Shown: positions 23,789 to 36,623, numbered from the stretch's first letter. The stretch: DNA of 64,000 bases from Lunularia cruciata (GCA_948567375.1 OX419755.1:63678944-63742943), one strand, 5' to 3'. Made by a program: numbers and translations. The notes: a model not told the origin generated them from the sequence alone.

Positions 23789-24680
23789 TTTATATGCATT
23801 GATTATGATTGGACTACTTGAGATGTACATACAAGGGGTATTACAAGATGGAGATGATTGACATCCAAAAATTACACATATTACTTTGATCCATTTGTTG
23901 ACCATTCCTTGTATACAAATCTTGTTATGAGAGTGAATAACATCTCATCCATGTTGTATTTAGGAGCTACTTGAGATTAGTTTTACTTATTCCACTAGAT
24001 TAAATTTACTTATTTCACAAACTCCTTATAGTCATACAATCCGTAATAAGGCTAGATAAGTTCTTTGGGTTACATTGGGAGGGATTAAGCTATATAAAAA
24101 TATTAGGAGATAATTTTAATTACAAGATATTAGAGATTCCATTTTTTTAACATGGTGTAAGTACTTGATCTTGGGTTAAATTGAGAAGTATAGAAAAATT
24201 TCTCAAGCACTACTTGTTAGGAAGTATAGTTAAGTTATATAAGCAATAAATTCTATGATTAGTCTTATTGAGTAGACCTTTCCTCTTTATGCTTATTATA
24301 TCCTTTAGCAATAAAGTAGTATCATTAGAAGCTCTAGAGCATTAGCTAAAAGAGCCAGTATGTCTAGATAGATTAATTTTTGCCTATTCTTTATGCACAT
24401 CACCACACCTCTCTTCTAAAGGCTTATCAAGAATAGTTTATGAGATTCACTTATAGGCAAATGATCTCTTTAATGATTCATGGAGTTATTTTTATAACAA
24501 TAGTTAAGAAGGGGATTTTTATGTAAACAACTCAAATACTAGGTGCTAATTTCATGTTAGAGATCTACTTGTAGGAAAATGATCTTTCTAATGATTTCAT
24601 GGAGTTATTCCAAATAGTTAGGACAATAGCTAAGAAAAAGAGAGAAAGAGAGTCCTATGTCAATAACTCAAATGCTAAGT
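23641..24680. other. AT-rich stretch with a TA microsatellite
   Basis: A pure TA repeat lies at 23751-23785. The rest is AT-rich with no recognisable frame; it may be decayed repeat. Confidence 0.5.
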
Positions 24681-25700
24681 GCTATTTGAATTCACAAAAT
24701 GGAAAAGGATAAAGAAGCATTAAACCAATTACCATTAGTGAGGTCTTATTGCAATTTATTCGCTAAGCTATTATCCTTTAGCATGATTTTCACATCCCAT
24801 AACATCTTTGTCTAATCAATTTAGAGTTATTACATCAAGTAATGAGAAAGTATCTCTTTGCAATAGTGCACTCACAAATATCCATTTGGAATTAGATAGC
24901 AATTAGATGTTGAAAATACTCTTAATAAAATATAATGTATATTTATCTTTAAAGAATATAGGGAGGTGAGTGTATCTTGAGAGTAAGTCTTGCTTATTTC
25001 ATGTGGTCCATTTATGGTTCTCCTTCTTTTCTTGATTACCAATATGCCTTTTCAAAACAAAGAGTAATTACTCTTTAATTAACTATGGGTATATAACAAG
25101 GAGATCCTTAAGAATACTCTAATTTATCATTGCTCATTTTGGAGCTCTTCATCTACTACATTGGCTCTTTTAAGTGTATTTTTATCAACTAGATTATCCA
25201 TGCTAGGTTATATATTTTTCTACTTGACAGATGATATAAGTAGTTGGTGATGCCACATTTTTGTTACATTATAGACCAATTAAGGCAAGCTTTTGACCAT
25301 TTGACTATTGAGACTTGCGTCATTTTATATCTTGAGAGTCAATGGATCAAAGTGTAGAATATGATTCCTTTTTAAATATTACTCTTGGTATCTAGCCTCT
25401 AGAGGAATATATTACATCCATAAATTGCTCATGTGTTATTGGAGTGTCAATAGGGTCTTTATATTTTAATAAGATAATAATAACATTTGCCCTTATAGAC
25501 TATATTTTACATGTAGATGAGGTCAATCTTCAAGGGAATCTACAAGTGGAATTTTGTATTATCTCTTCTTATCTATGTTGCTCTTTGATTGCACTACTTA
25601 CTTTGCATGGTTTCTCTTTCTATGGTTTTCTTATAATGCTTGAGAAATTTACTAAGAAGATTATGTGAATATGTGGTAATATCATTAGACCAAGGACTAT
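24681..25700 (+). mobile_element. Possible LINE reverse-transcriptase relic
   Basis: The plus strand near 25088-25108 encodes a G-I-stop-Q-G-D-P string like the GIRQGDP motif of plant L1-type reverse transcriptases. It is followed by hydrophobic text (about 25110-25170) resembling the LSPYLF region and preceded, near 24730-24790, by text loosely like the PISLCN...KI segment. Frames are broken and several stops are present. No poly(A) end or target duplication was found. The call rests on one short motif and its spacing. Confidence 0.28.
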
Positions 25701-26880
25701 TGAGTATATGATAGAGGACCTAACATGAAGATAAATATATTTGTTAGTTTTTTGTAAATCAGTAAGCTTATTATCTATGGAGAAAATAACACTTATAGGA
25801 GTTCTAGGCAATTTGATACTCTAGCACTTTTTATTTCTTAGGACTTTATAAATATTGATATGCTAGTTCTTGATATGCATATAATTTTAGTGAAGTAGAA
25901 GATGATTGTTTTTCCTCTCAAAGGATTCTTGAGGCATATGAGGATTGGCTTATTTTCTAAGGATAAGATGATCTTTTAGCCTTTACCTTTTTATTGGATC
26001 AAATGTCTGAAATCTTCCTTGATAGGTTGATGATTTCACTAAACTATACATTTTCTTCTATTTTATCTCTTTATTCTTTGTGCTATTAGTGTGTATCTTT
26101 CTCTTGCTCTTGTAAGTGTGCATGCTCTTGGATCCTACCTTGACTCTACATTAAGGTATCCAATGTTCACAAACTCATGTTTCTAGAACAATGAGGTTTT
26201 GCCTTGGTCTGGGCTGCTCAATTAATAATAATAATAATAATAATAATTATTATTATTTATGTATGAGTGTAATACTACATTAGATATAATAGGGATATAT
26301 GATACTAGTTGATGTTGATGCTTGTGGGTTTGCCATGCAGCTTGACTAACTCTTATGAATGAATATGCCAAGGAAGTCTTCCTAGGTTTAGGGTAAGATG
26401 TATATTCTTGTAACTTGACCTTGACTAAACCTGATTGTAACCTAGTGTTAGTGTTAGGATTTTTAAGGTTTAGCATAAGTAAGAGTTATTATATTGGAAT
26501 ATAATAACAAAATTAGATTGCATATCTATAGTTTTATATCTTTCATTTGAGACCTTTCTTGGAAAAATCAGTTGAGAAACCTAAGATTTTAATAGAAATC
26601 ATTACATGTATTAGTATATAACAGTATTTCTCCTTTGGAGGACATATAATAGCTACCAAGGATATAGTGGATGCATTATATGACACAAGTTAGGTTAGAT
26701 TCATATATAGTTTTGAGACAATCAAGTTACAGAGTCATATGTTGTGGTTATTGATCCCCCATATGATGCAATTTTGGAGAGAGAGAATCAAGTTATAATA
26801 ATAAACATTATGAGTATGGATTACAACTACAACACAATTTGGAGGGAGAGATTATATATCCTCTTGGATCAATGTGCAAT
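25701..26880. other. AT-rich stretch, no gene seen
   Basis: It contains an (AAT)n/(ATT)n perfect inverted microsatellite at 26222-26257 that could form a hairpin. Otherwise there is no recognisable coding or repeat structure. Confidence 0.5.
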
Positions 26881-26884
26881 TACT

Positions 26885-28760
26885 TAAGTCTCCAAATATA
26901 GGAGTATGTAGCAAGGTCTTTGGATTTATGTAAGGTATGTATATACATTTTGACACATAACTTACTAGACTTGCTAGAAGGTATCACTTATACTTTTCTA
27001 TCTTGTAGCATACTTTAAACATTATATATTCATTGTTTTACAAGAAGCCAAAGTTGTTAGAAATTACAAAATAATAATGACATTAGATTAGATGATGCTT
27101 CTTTGATTAGAAAACATGACTGATATAATTTTGATATCTAAATGCAATGCAAGAGGAAAAAGTATCATTGCAATACTATTTGATCTTAGCTTTATTTTAC
27201 TCATTGGGTTTTATATTTGTATGGGTTTATTGAATCTTCCATTTCTTATTGACATCTTTTATAAATAGCATGCCAAAAATTCTATATATTTGTTAGTACT
27301 TCATTCAAGACTCATCTACATGTAGCTTATTTTATATTTCAATACTTTCTTTTAGCATTCCCTACTTAGGAGTAACTCAATGTTTCCTTGTTACAAAGTC
27401 AAGATGTACATTTATCATACATTCTTTTTCAGTTGACAACTCTTGTATACATAGTCAATAGTACAAAATTATGTTAAAGAAAACTATTATGATATATTAA
27501 TGAATTCTGGTGGTTATAATTTAAATTTCTTAATTTAACTTTTTCTATATAAATTTCTTTTATCATCCATTTATATATGCGCTCTAAATGGTTATTCTAC
27601 TTTCTTCCCATAGGGTTTATTGATAGTTAATTTCAAATAGAGTGCTCTATTTGATACAGGTTGTAGTATTTAGCTAAGACTGGTCTTGGATTGTTAAGGT
27701 TGCGGCTTAGTCAACATAGGAGACAAGGTAACCTTGTGTGAAAACAAGAAAGATGGGAAGATCCTATCAAGCAGTAAAAGGAAAAGATATAAGAAGTAGT
27801 CAATATCATTTGACATATTTATCAAGGAGTGCACAAGTATATATCATTCTAGATGTAAAAGGCAACCGCGTGGGAAAAATGAAGGATGGGAACACCCCAT
27901 CAAGCCGTAGAAGGGAGAGACAGAAAAGGTAACATGGGGCTAAGCCCCAATAGAGTCTATATGAGAAATTTGCCCTACCGCACCTAAGATATCCAAGCTA
28001 TGCAAGTCGTCATGTGTAACATTCTCACTTTTATATTTTACAACAACTTTTAAAAATATAAACTTATTGCTTTACAAAGAACATTGACTATTATAATCCA
28101 AAAGAGAATACTAACACTAGATAATGTTTGTAATTACTTATAAACCATATGACTTGCATAACTCAGATATTTTAGGTGAGATATTTGAGGTGCTATAGAG
28201 CATATTCTTCTTACTAGTACTATTCTCCTATGCATGAGCAGTTTTGAAGGAAGTGATTACTCTCCTTTGGATTGGCGGTGAGTAGTGTTGTAGCACGCGA
28301 GGTCTCCAAGTATAGGGGTATGCAGTGAGTCACCTCCTTGTTCCTCTACCCTTGGAGTTATATGGAGCAATGGACATTGCGTTCGACAAATTTGTCAGGG
28401 AGTGCGCGAGAGCTTATCATATTAGATGCAAGGGGTACCATTCTCACTCTCATATTTTATAATATACTTTATCTAACATACTTTAGACAACTTGTGTCCA
28501 TTACTCTGCATAAAACATTGGCTATTACAATCCATCGGAGAACAATCACTCTAAGTGATGCTTCTTCCGATGCTCTAGTATTTTGTAGACCTTACTACTT
28601 GCATAGCTAGGATATCCTAGGTGCGGTCGTGCAGATTTCTCATATCTATACTATTGGTGTCTAGCCCCATACTACCTCTTTTGTCTCTCCCTTGTATGGC
28701 TTGATGGGTCTTCCCATCCTTCTTGTGTTCTATGACCTATGAGGTCGGCTTGTTTGTTTC
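26885..28760. repeat. Mosaic interspersed repeat family with inverted tails
   Basis: Four copies of one unclassified repeat are found here and at 30550-30790. Direct units: about 26885-27130 (diverged), 27810-28200 and 28388-28640, sharing CATTCTCACT, TATATTTTA, ACATTGGCTATTACAATCC and TTGCATAGCT-like words. A tail unit with the 16-base GATGGGTCTTCCCATC hairpin and GGGGCTAAGCCCC words stands in forward orientation at about 28590-28760 and inverted at about 27861-28010, inside the second unit. No LTR ends or target duplications were found, so the class is open (LTR fragments or a DNA-element mosaic). Confidence 0.6.
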
Positions 28761-29499
28761 AGTACTATTGGGGCTTAGATTCATTTGACCCCGCATGTCG
28801 TTTATGTGAGAAGAAGACGACAGCACGTGATGACAAGAAGGATGGGAAGACCCATTCTCCCCTTTTCTTTGTAAGTCAACATCTGGAGTTCATGGTCTGG
28901 CAACGTACTTGGTTCGTTTAATTTTCTCGCTTTTCCTTGCTCTTTCGGTGACACTTCACGTCGCGACTTTCGTTACTTCGTAGCGTGCCTGCTTTTTCCA
29001 TCCCTAGGGATCTCTCTCTGTCAGACTCTTGTTCTCTTTCGACTCTCCGCCTTGTTCCGAGTACCCCGAACCGGGCCAGACCTTATGCGCGGGTGAGGGG
29101 CTACGAGTAGCCGGTCGGAGTCTGGGATCGCGGGTTCTGCCCGCCTCTATTGGTACTTTTTACGCATGGATTTTGTTAAGAACAGACACATGCGATTAAC
29201 TTCGATTGAAAAATCGGATCTTTAATTCGTTCATGAGATAATCATTATTGTGCAGTGATTTGCGAGGAAAGTAAATGCTCGAAACAGGACTGAAATTGAT
29301 CGAACAAGAAGGAAATCGATCGAACAAGAGGGTGTGAATTCCAGATGGTTTTACAGATGGGTTGCTAAACTGCAATACGTAGACATCGAAATGCTATTTA
29401 GTCAAAGGATGTCTTTGAGACACTCTAAGTGGATTGATTAGTGGGCTGAGCGGTGAGAGTTGAAAAGGTGAGATTGCATGGTCTTGCGCGGAACATGAC

Positions 29500-29573
<74 letters not shown>

Positions 29574-30549
29574 TTCGGGAGGATATATATAGGAAAATGT
29601 TAAGTAAATATACAAGATTATAACTTTCATTTTAAAATATACATTTGTAATGTGCCAAGAGAAGTTCCCGGGATGCAAACAAGCCTTCGGGTGGTGGAAA
29701 AGCGCAATGGAAGATAACTCTTTGTGTTTAGATATTTTAGAATTTAGAAAAAGATTTTGTATATATTTATAACATTTCATTAAATATATAAATATAAATA
29801 TATATCGGGAGGATATACCGTTTCTTGGAGCTAAAGACGTAGATATGGAAAGGGACAAGTGACTTGACTTCACAATGACTGCACTGGCTGACTTCAACTT
29901 CATACTCCAGCGAATCCAGAGGGCTGAATTGTAGATCTGGCTTTGCTGTGGGAGAACTATACTCGCAAGTGCCACTAGAAACTCGGGAGTGCGAATAGAG
30001 AGAAGCTTACATCAGATTTAGGAGTAACTACAGCACTTCATGAGAAAACAGAAGAAAAGCGCTTAAAAGCGCTTGGTTAAGACAAGCGGGGATCTTTCAA
30101 TGACCGCGTTTGAAAGCTTGAGAGCGCTTGACCCAGACTTGCTTAGTTTTGCAAGAATGACATGTACTTTAAACCGGTCGTACAGGACGTGCAACACTGT
30201 CCGTATGTCTGCGGAAGTCAGTTGACTCGCACACAAAGATCCCCCGATGATAAGAGGTTTGCATTACGCGGAGAAAATGTCCTTTCTCGAGATCCTCTCG
30301 AGACCCAGCTACGGTCCGCGTAGCTGACTACTGTTCATGGTACAGATACGACAACGCAGAGTGACTGGAACGAGCATCGACATCGGGTATCCCAAATTTC
30401 GGCTTCCTTCGATGTCGATCTACAAATCAGTTTAGCAAGAAAAGGAGTGTGTGATCCAATGTAAGCAATCAATGCGCACACGCCAAAAGTTACATGACAT
30501 ATATGGACCTGAACAATACCCTGTTTCTACTTAATACCTGCAGAGGAAA
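28761..30549. other. Gene-island edge with TA microsatellite
   Basis: From about 28900 base composition turns GC-richer and CpG reappears. A 69-base pure TA tract lies at 29503-29571. No exon chain is supported; the long minus-strand frame across the TA tract only encodes a Tyr/Ile run. Confidence 0.5.
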
Positions 30550-30790
30550 GTGGCTGGTGCAATCCATAGGAGAGCAATCACATTAGGGAATGTTTCTTCG
30601 GATTTTCCTGTTGTGTGTAAACCATATGATTTGCATAGCTCGGATATCTTAGATACTATAGGGCAGATTTATCATATAGACTCTAATGGGGCTAAGCCCC
30701 ATTAGAGTTATTTTTTTTCCTCTCTTGTACGGCTTGATGGGTCTTCCCATCCTTCATTTTTCCTACGCGGTCGCCCTTTCTACATAATAT
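30550..30790 (+). repeat. Fourth copy of the mosaic repeat, with perfect 12-base-arm hairpin
   Basis: It shares the GCTCGGATATC, GGGCAGATTT and GATGGGTCTTCCCATC words with 28560-28760. At 30681-30707 it holds a perfect inverted repeat: 12-base arms beginning CTCTAATGGGGC around a TAA loop. Confidence 0.7.
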
Positions 30791-30965
30791 CTGTTTCGCA
30801 CTTACATCCGAATTCCAGAACGAAGTCCTGTGCAATGGGACTCTATATATCAATCTTCAGTCAGAGTCAAATCTCCATACAAAGATTTGTAATTGTATCT
30901 TTGCATACTCGAGAACCTACAACTTTGCCTTCACTGAAGGTATGAGACTTGACACTCTGCGCAGC

Positions 30966-31131
30966 TTATGATGATCTTAGGCCTCCTTTCAAGACTTGGG
31001 TCAGTGGAGAACTTAGATGAAACTGATTGCTTGAACTCCATACAAGTAGAGAATCGATACTTTCCAATCGAACACTGGAGTTCGTTAAGGTGCAATCGCG
31101 TTTACTTCCATTAACCTTTAAAGGATCGAGC
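30966..31131 (-). CDS. Possible minus-strand terminal exon, unknown product
   Basis: A 55-codon frame ends at a TAA at 30966 and opens just after a TTTGCAG acceptor at 31132. An upstream donor-like AAG|GTAAGT sits near 31254. Composition is Ser/Leu-rich and protein-like, but no start codon, domain or complete chain was found. Confidence 0.2.
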
Positions 31132-31738
31132 CTGCAAACAAATGTGCTTGATAACTGCAACCTTTTCAGAGGAATGAATCGAATACATAAAATGTATTAT
31201 ATGCATGTATATATAAGTTTGCCCCTCTGCTTAAGTTATTTTATTGACTTACCTTAATTCGAACGACAAAATGTAAAAAGAGAGTATATTGTCAGTTATT
31301 AACAATTGCAGAGAAAACCCACTCTCATGGCAGTCTTCTTTTGGAAAGTCTTCATGTTTTCAACTCCTGGACCACCACAATTTTATTCTCATTTTTTCTC
31401 TTCATTTTACACGATCCCATGAGGGACATGTTAAAAATTGGACATGTAACTAAGTTCTAGGTTGCAGGAGCGGAAGATCCCGTTTGTCATAGAAGGACTA
31501 GTTTTAGAAGTTCCCTGTTTCATTTTCCAAGACGAATTACAGTACCAATCATAAGACATTGCAGTATACAAGATGGTGGTTACTTCCTTTTGATAATGTT
31601 ACTGTACATTTTTGTCTCTTTAGTATTTATGAGAAGAGTGTTCTTCGTTTTCCTTTTTATTTTCATACATCCCTTTCAGTGAACCTCACACTTGAGCTCG
31701 AGTTCGAGCCTCCAAGCGGTATCTTGGGGAACCGAGGA

Positions 31739-31962
31739 CAATTGAACCCTGGATCAGTGAAATTAATCAGATAACTCAACTGTCTCCTCCTAACTTGCTT
31801 CATGCTTTCTTACAAATTATGGTGGAAGTCATCCCACAAATCAAGCAACAATTGAACTCTGGATCAGTGAAATTAAGCAGATAACTCAACTGTCTTTCCT
31901 TCTCCTAACTTGCTTCATGCTTGCTTACAGATTATGGTGGAAGTCATCACACAAATCAAGCA
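31739..31962 (+). repeat. Tandem duplication of about 110 bases upstream of the receptor kinase
   Basis: 31739-31848 and 31849-31962 are near-identical, both starting CAATTGAAC and ending AAATCAAGCAA, with a few substitutions and one short length difference. Confidence 0.88.
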
Positions 31963-32037
31963 ACAAAACATGCATAAAGTCGAAGCCAAAGCCAAAGCTA
32001 AACTCCATATACTAGTCAGTAGATTGAAACCCAATGT

Positions 32038-32073
32038 GTCAGCCATACCTAAAAAGGTATGGCTATGGCTGAC
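32038..32073. repeat. Hairpin upstream of the receptor kinase
   Basis: AGCCATACCT (32041-32050) and AGGTATGGCT (32055-32064) form a perfect 10-base stem with an AAAA loop, flanked by an imperfect outer GTCAGCCAT / ATGGCTGAC pair. The role is unknown. Confidence 0.8.
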
Positions 32074-32673
32074 TCACTACACGTGAATAATTTGCTTGAT
32101 TTTGCGGTGCGCGGGCTAAATGCATGTAATGCCGTAGAGTATAACCGGCCATCACCTGTCGCGGCAAAAGTGTGGTGTTTTATGTAAGTAGAACACCAAT
32201 GGTCGAGAGTTTGACCGCGCGCGTGCGTATGACTTTGAATGTCGTGCTCAGCACAGTTGGTGGTGGATTAGATTGCGGTTTCCAGGGAGACCCCCAGCGA
32301 CGAATCTGAATGACGACCAATTGACCAAGTTTGCGTACTCTGTACTCGAGGAGTTGATTGTGCTTTTGTTCGCCTTTCCTGTTCTACATACTTTGGGTGA
32401 CTGTGTCAAGTGGAAGACCTGCACCAACCTTCCGGTCAAGAAACGTATCCGGGTTGGGACGGGTCGAGAGATTGGGGTGTGAGTACAATCATATGTGGTC
32501 GATCGAGCAATTCACGAGGGTTTCCGAAAAATCGGTGAATGTTTGTGTGCGTATGCTTTGAACGGTCTTTCGGCAAGAGACAGAGGTGAAGAGAAGGAGG
32601 AGGATGACGATCAGATGGGAGCCTAACTAAGTAGATTTCGTGGCAGTAGATTGTGTAGATTTCTGTGGTGACA

Positions 32674-34909
32674 ATGAGGTGGAACAAGGTATCGCGGGGT
32701 ATGAATTCCAGTAGATATTTGACAATGATTCTGCGGTTGCTGGTCCTCTACTTGTCGCAACATTCTCATAACGCGGACGCTCAAGACTCCCCTTCAGATG
32801 CACAGCCGATCGAAGTTACCTGTGGGGGTTCGCTAAGTGCAGGCAGAACCTGTTCGCTTGGAACTAATATAGTCTATATAGAAGAGGGAAGGGTAGGTTA
32901 TTATCTTGACGTGCACTATACACAGGAGCCATTTATATTTGGTGAGTGGGAAGCCTGAAACAGGCAGTGCGGAACTAAATTGCCATGAAGTTTTTGGTGT
33001 GAGATCTTTCAACACAATGCTGTCATGTTTACACGATCTAGGATTTTATTTGGATGTGGAGTTGAACGCTTGGTTATATTATGGACGGTCTTGTATTTAG
33101 CACATTTGTTGTCGTACTGCTGCCCTTAGCAGCAGCCCATTTGTAGCCAATGTATCGAAGCGTCTCAATCATGCTAGCCATTTCTCCTTCCAGTTATGAT
33201 TCATAATTGTCACATTTTCTAGAGTCTACCTTCTGCTATTAGGAAGACAGTTCCTTTCTAGCTTTCACGTAAGGGATTCTGTGACTCCCAACGCTACCGC
33301 TTGTCGACGAAGGAAGGTGTTTGCGAACTACTGAGTATATTTACCGCTGAGATCTATCTGAGACCCTGAAATCCTCTCAAGTTTCCTCAGAACCTCTCTT
33401 GTTCTGATTAGCCATGGGTGTGACAATGTTATGATGGTGAAATTTTCCTATATATAATCTGCTCAAAGAGTAGAGAGGATCTGTGCAAATTAGATAGGCA
33501 ATGGAAGATGACAGACATAGTTCATGGAGATACTGATATAGTACAGTTTGTTCTATTGTGCAGTATTGAAGCTTGAGCAGCCCATGGATGCTCAGAAGAA
33601 CCTCATAGAAACTCGGGACTTGACCTTGAAGAAGGCGGCAGACGACTGTGTGAAAACTGAAAATTTTACCGATGGGGAGGCAACGATAAAAGATCATGAT
33701 GGTGGTGATATTCAACTCTTTAAGAGCGAAAGTTGCCCGACTGGATATGCGCTCCTGACCATCAAATTCTCAGATTCAAGCAACAGCTCTCCTAAAAGTT
33801 CCAACTTTAGCAGCCTGGGCCTGGGGTTAGGCCTAGGCATTGGATTTCTGGTTGTGATCATTTTTGTGTGCATTGTAGTGATGCGAAGAAGGTCCTGGCA
33901 CAGATTGAGTCCCATAATCAGCAGGGGTTCAAAGGACAGCGATTTTAACCCCAAGGACCTATCGGATCTGGAAGTTGGAGGACCTCACGCATTTACTTAC
34001 AAAGAACTAAGTTCTGCAACCCACAATTTCGATTCAAAGTACGTCGTGGGGGAAGGCGGATTTGGCACCGTTTACCAAGGAACATTGCGCGACACCGGCT
34101 ACCGAGTAGCCATCAAACGATTATCTCAGTACGCAAGGCAGGGGGCACGGGAGTTCATAGCCGAAGTGAAGATTATCAGCCAGCTACGCCACAGAAATCT
34201 CGTCCAACTTCTCGGGTGGTGCGATGACAATAACGAGCTGATTCTGGTCTACGAATACATGCCAAATGGCGACCTCGACGAAATGATTTACGCTGACAAA
34301 CCAAAATGTGATCTCTCCTGGAAGCAGAGATACAATATTCTCTGTGGCGTTGCCACTGCTCTGGTATACCTCCACGAGGAGTGGGAGCAACGGGTGGTGC
34401 ACAGAGATGTGAAGACCAGTAACGTCATGCTCGATTCTACGTTAAATGCTCGACTTGGAGACTTTGGTCTGGCGAGACTGTCAGCACATAGCCAGGCTCC
34501 ACAGAGCACTCTGGTTGCTGGCACGCTGGGTTATTTAGCTCCTGAGTTTAGTCTCTCAGGCAAGGCCACAGATAAGACGGACGTTTATGCTTTCGGAGTG
34601 GTGGCACTGGAGGTTACTTGCGCAAGAAGACCTTTGTCACCTGATCTGGTTTTGGTGGATTGGGTGTGGGACCATCACAAAAACGAGACTCTTCTGAATG
34701 CCGTCGATCCGAAGCTTGACCCCAGAAGTACCGAGGAGGAGCGTCAGATGCAAAAAGTTCTGCAAATTGGTCTTCTTTGCGCTCATCCCGATATGAATGT
34801 CAGACCTTCCATGCGACTAGTTCGCAACATACTCACAGGCGAGGCTGACCTTCCTCGAGTACCACGATCTAAGCCAGTAGCTTCCTACTTCCAAGAGGAC
34901 GACGACTGA
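32674..34909 (+). CDS. Receptor-like kinase with short non-lectin ectodomain (LecRK-type kinase)
   Basis: Two exons, 32674-32941 and 33564-34909, join in phase (G|TA) over a 622-base intron with a GTGAGT donor, giving 537 residues. Residues about 1-36 are a signal peptide; 37-173 form a short ectodomain with four Cys, one NFT glycosylation site and no legume-lectin, LRR or other fold that I recognise; 174-196 is a membrane helix followed by RRR; the kinase runs from about 246 to 520. Catalytic landmarks are intact: GEGGFG loop 252-257, Lys274 in VAIK, Glu290, HRD 369-371 (an RD kinase), DFG 389-391, APE 415-417. The kinase sequence is closest in style to L-type lectin receptor kinases, which sense extracellular signals at the plasma membrane. 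A second ATG at 32701 would still leave a signal peptide. An extra ectodomain exon within the intron cannot be excluded. Confidence 0.85.
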
Positions 34910-35377
34910 TGAATCTCCGAATTTGAAGAAAAGCCGTGCTTTTGTGTATGTTAACTACGTCATTCGGGTCTTCTAGTTGTATATATTTTAGGTTTCTCTT
35001 GAAATGGATCTGTTTCTATAGATCATACGTTCCTGGTAGCCAAAAAACACATCATATAGATACCATCTTGAACCAAACAATCTTTTGAAGAGAAATGTAA
35101 ACCTCTCAACTCCTCTGCTACTTTGGGTCTCTATGTCCATGTGAACGCGTATTCCTCCGGAAAATTGACATAGCTAGCTAGCCCAGCTCTTCCAGTACAA
35201 GTATCCAATGATTTTTCCTCCACTCCGATACTGTATATAGTGAATTTCAAACATATGAGTCTTAGTGTGTATATCAGGCATTCGAAGAAGCAGATGCTAT
35301 TAACTAAGTCTTTAGATTTTTGCTTTCTGCATTGACGGATATTCTTCGTCCTTAATTTGCTTCCGTCATTCCTTACC

Positions 35378-35894
35378 ATGGAGTGTGAGAGTAACGAGCG
35401 GAATTCGTTCCTTACGCAGATGGTAAGAGCTTAAACTGATCTTTATATTGACGTCTGGATTACAAACTGTTACCTGGTTTGTTGTCCTTTCTCTACTTCC
35501 TTTCCTGGTGAATTTCTCTACATCTTTAATCCTCTGATCCGCAGTGGGAAGAACTGGCTAGTCAGATGCGGTACATTCGGGTAGTGCTTCCGGTCCCAAA
35601 AGCAACCAACGTACGTATTTTATGCTTGTGAACACGAGTTCTAATATGGGTACTGACGACATAGCAATTTAGAACACCACTTATCGAGTGCCTCTTCAGA
35701 ATGCCTCACTCGCTCTTCTTCAGTTATACTATGGATGCTTACTGATTCCTGGAATCTGGTCCTATTGGGCAACTACACGTTCATTTCTGTTTGACAAACA
35801 CTCGCTAACAAGAGACACGATAATATTCTACAGAACTATCGTTATAAAGATTGGGTGTAGAAATGAACACTTTAATGTTTATGCCAATTCCTAG
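35378..35894 (+). CDS. Unknown small protein, three exons
   Basis: ATG at 35378; exons 35378-35422, 35545-35610 and 35673-35894, all phase 0, with donors GTAAGA and GTACGT and acceptors CGCAG and TTTAG, giving 110 residues ending at a TAG. No domain is recognised. The middle contains an acidic, then hydrophobic section (WEELASQM, IRVVLPVP); the third exon has aromatic residues and a possible single membrane segment near LALLQLYYGCLLIPGIW. Composition is gene-like in the first two exons and less so in the third, so the third exon could be a chance frame and the true gene truncated. It lies just upstream of the retroelement field. Confidence 0.4.
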
Positions 35895-36623
35895 ATTATG
35901 AATTTGCATCTAGAGTAGATTGAGATGCTCTCTCTCTCAAGTCTTTTTGATTTTCTTGTGAAGCAAAATTGATTTTTTCTGCATCTCTTGTGGGATACAA
36001 TGTTTGTCATTTATACCTCCTCGGCATTGTGTTCACTCATCGTTCTTCTTATTTAGAATTATCTTTCAGATCCTCATATTGGATCAAACGGATGTTTTCT
36101 CTTGTTCTTATTCTGCCAAATAATTGCTTTGACACTTCTTTACCTCATAATGTCCCATGCCTTTAAAAAAATCCATTCCTTTGATATTTGATATTATACT
36201 TGATTGATAGTGCAACTAATTTCCATGCCTTTAAAGAGTGGATTTTTTTTATCCTTGCTTGATTGATAGTGCAACTATAGCTAACACTTGACCACTCTCT
36301 TATAAGTGTTCTAGATTTTTTAGCTTGTCTCCCTTCTCCTCTTCTAATATTTTCTAAACATTGTTTAGGCTGAATATTTCCATATGCTATGGTGTCAAAA
36401 TTCCTAACATTTTACATTAGATCTATGTAACTCATTCTTCTCTTGTAGAAAATAGTCACAATAATCTACAAATAGCATGCAACTTTAACACTCAATGACA
36501 ATAGATTTTCCCCTATCTAACCTAGATTTCAGCTCTACATTTTTTCTTAGTATCTCTATGATAATGTTTATACTATTTAAAGAATATTGATTATTACAAT
36601 TACCAAATTTTTATTGTGAAGGT
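35895..36623. other. AT-rich flank, nothing recognised
   Basis: Composition drops to AT-rich and CpG-poor after about 35900. No frame, RNA gene or repeat ends seen. Confidence 0.5.

Noticed and set aside
29394-29975. 193-residue minus-strand frame
   Set aside because: It owes its length to the TA microsatellite, which reads as a Tyr/Ile run; no protein-like content either side.
30966-31320. Full minus-strand gene upstream of the receptor kinase
   Set aside because: One acceptor-bounded frame and one donor look good, but no start codon or upstream acceptor completes the chain; kept only as a low-confidence exon.
33377-33715. Minus-strand frame overlapping the receptor kinase
   Set aside because: Antisense shadow of the intron and second exon of the kinase gene.
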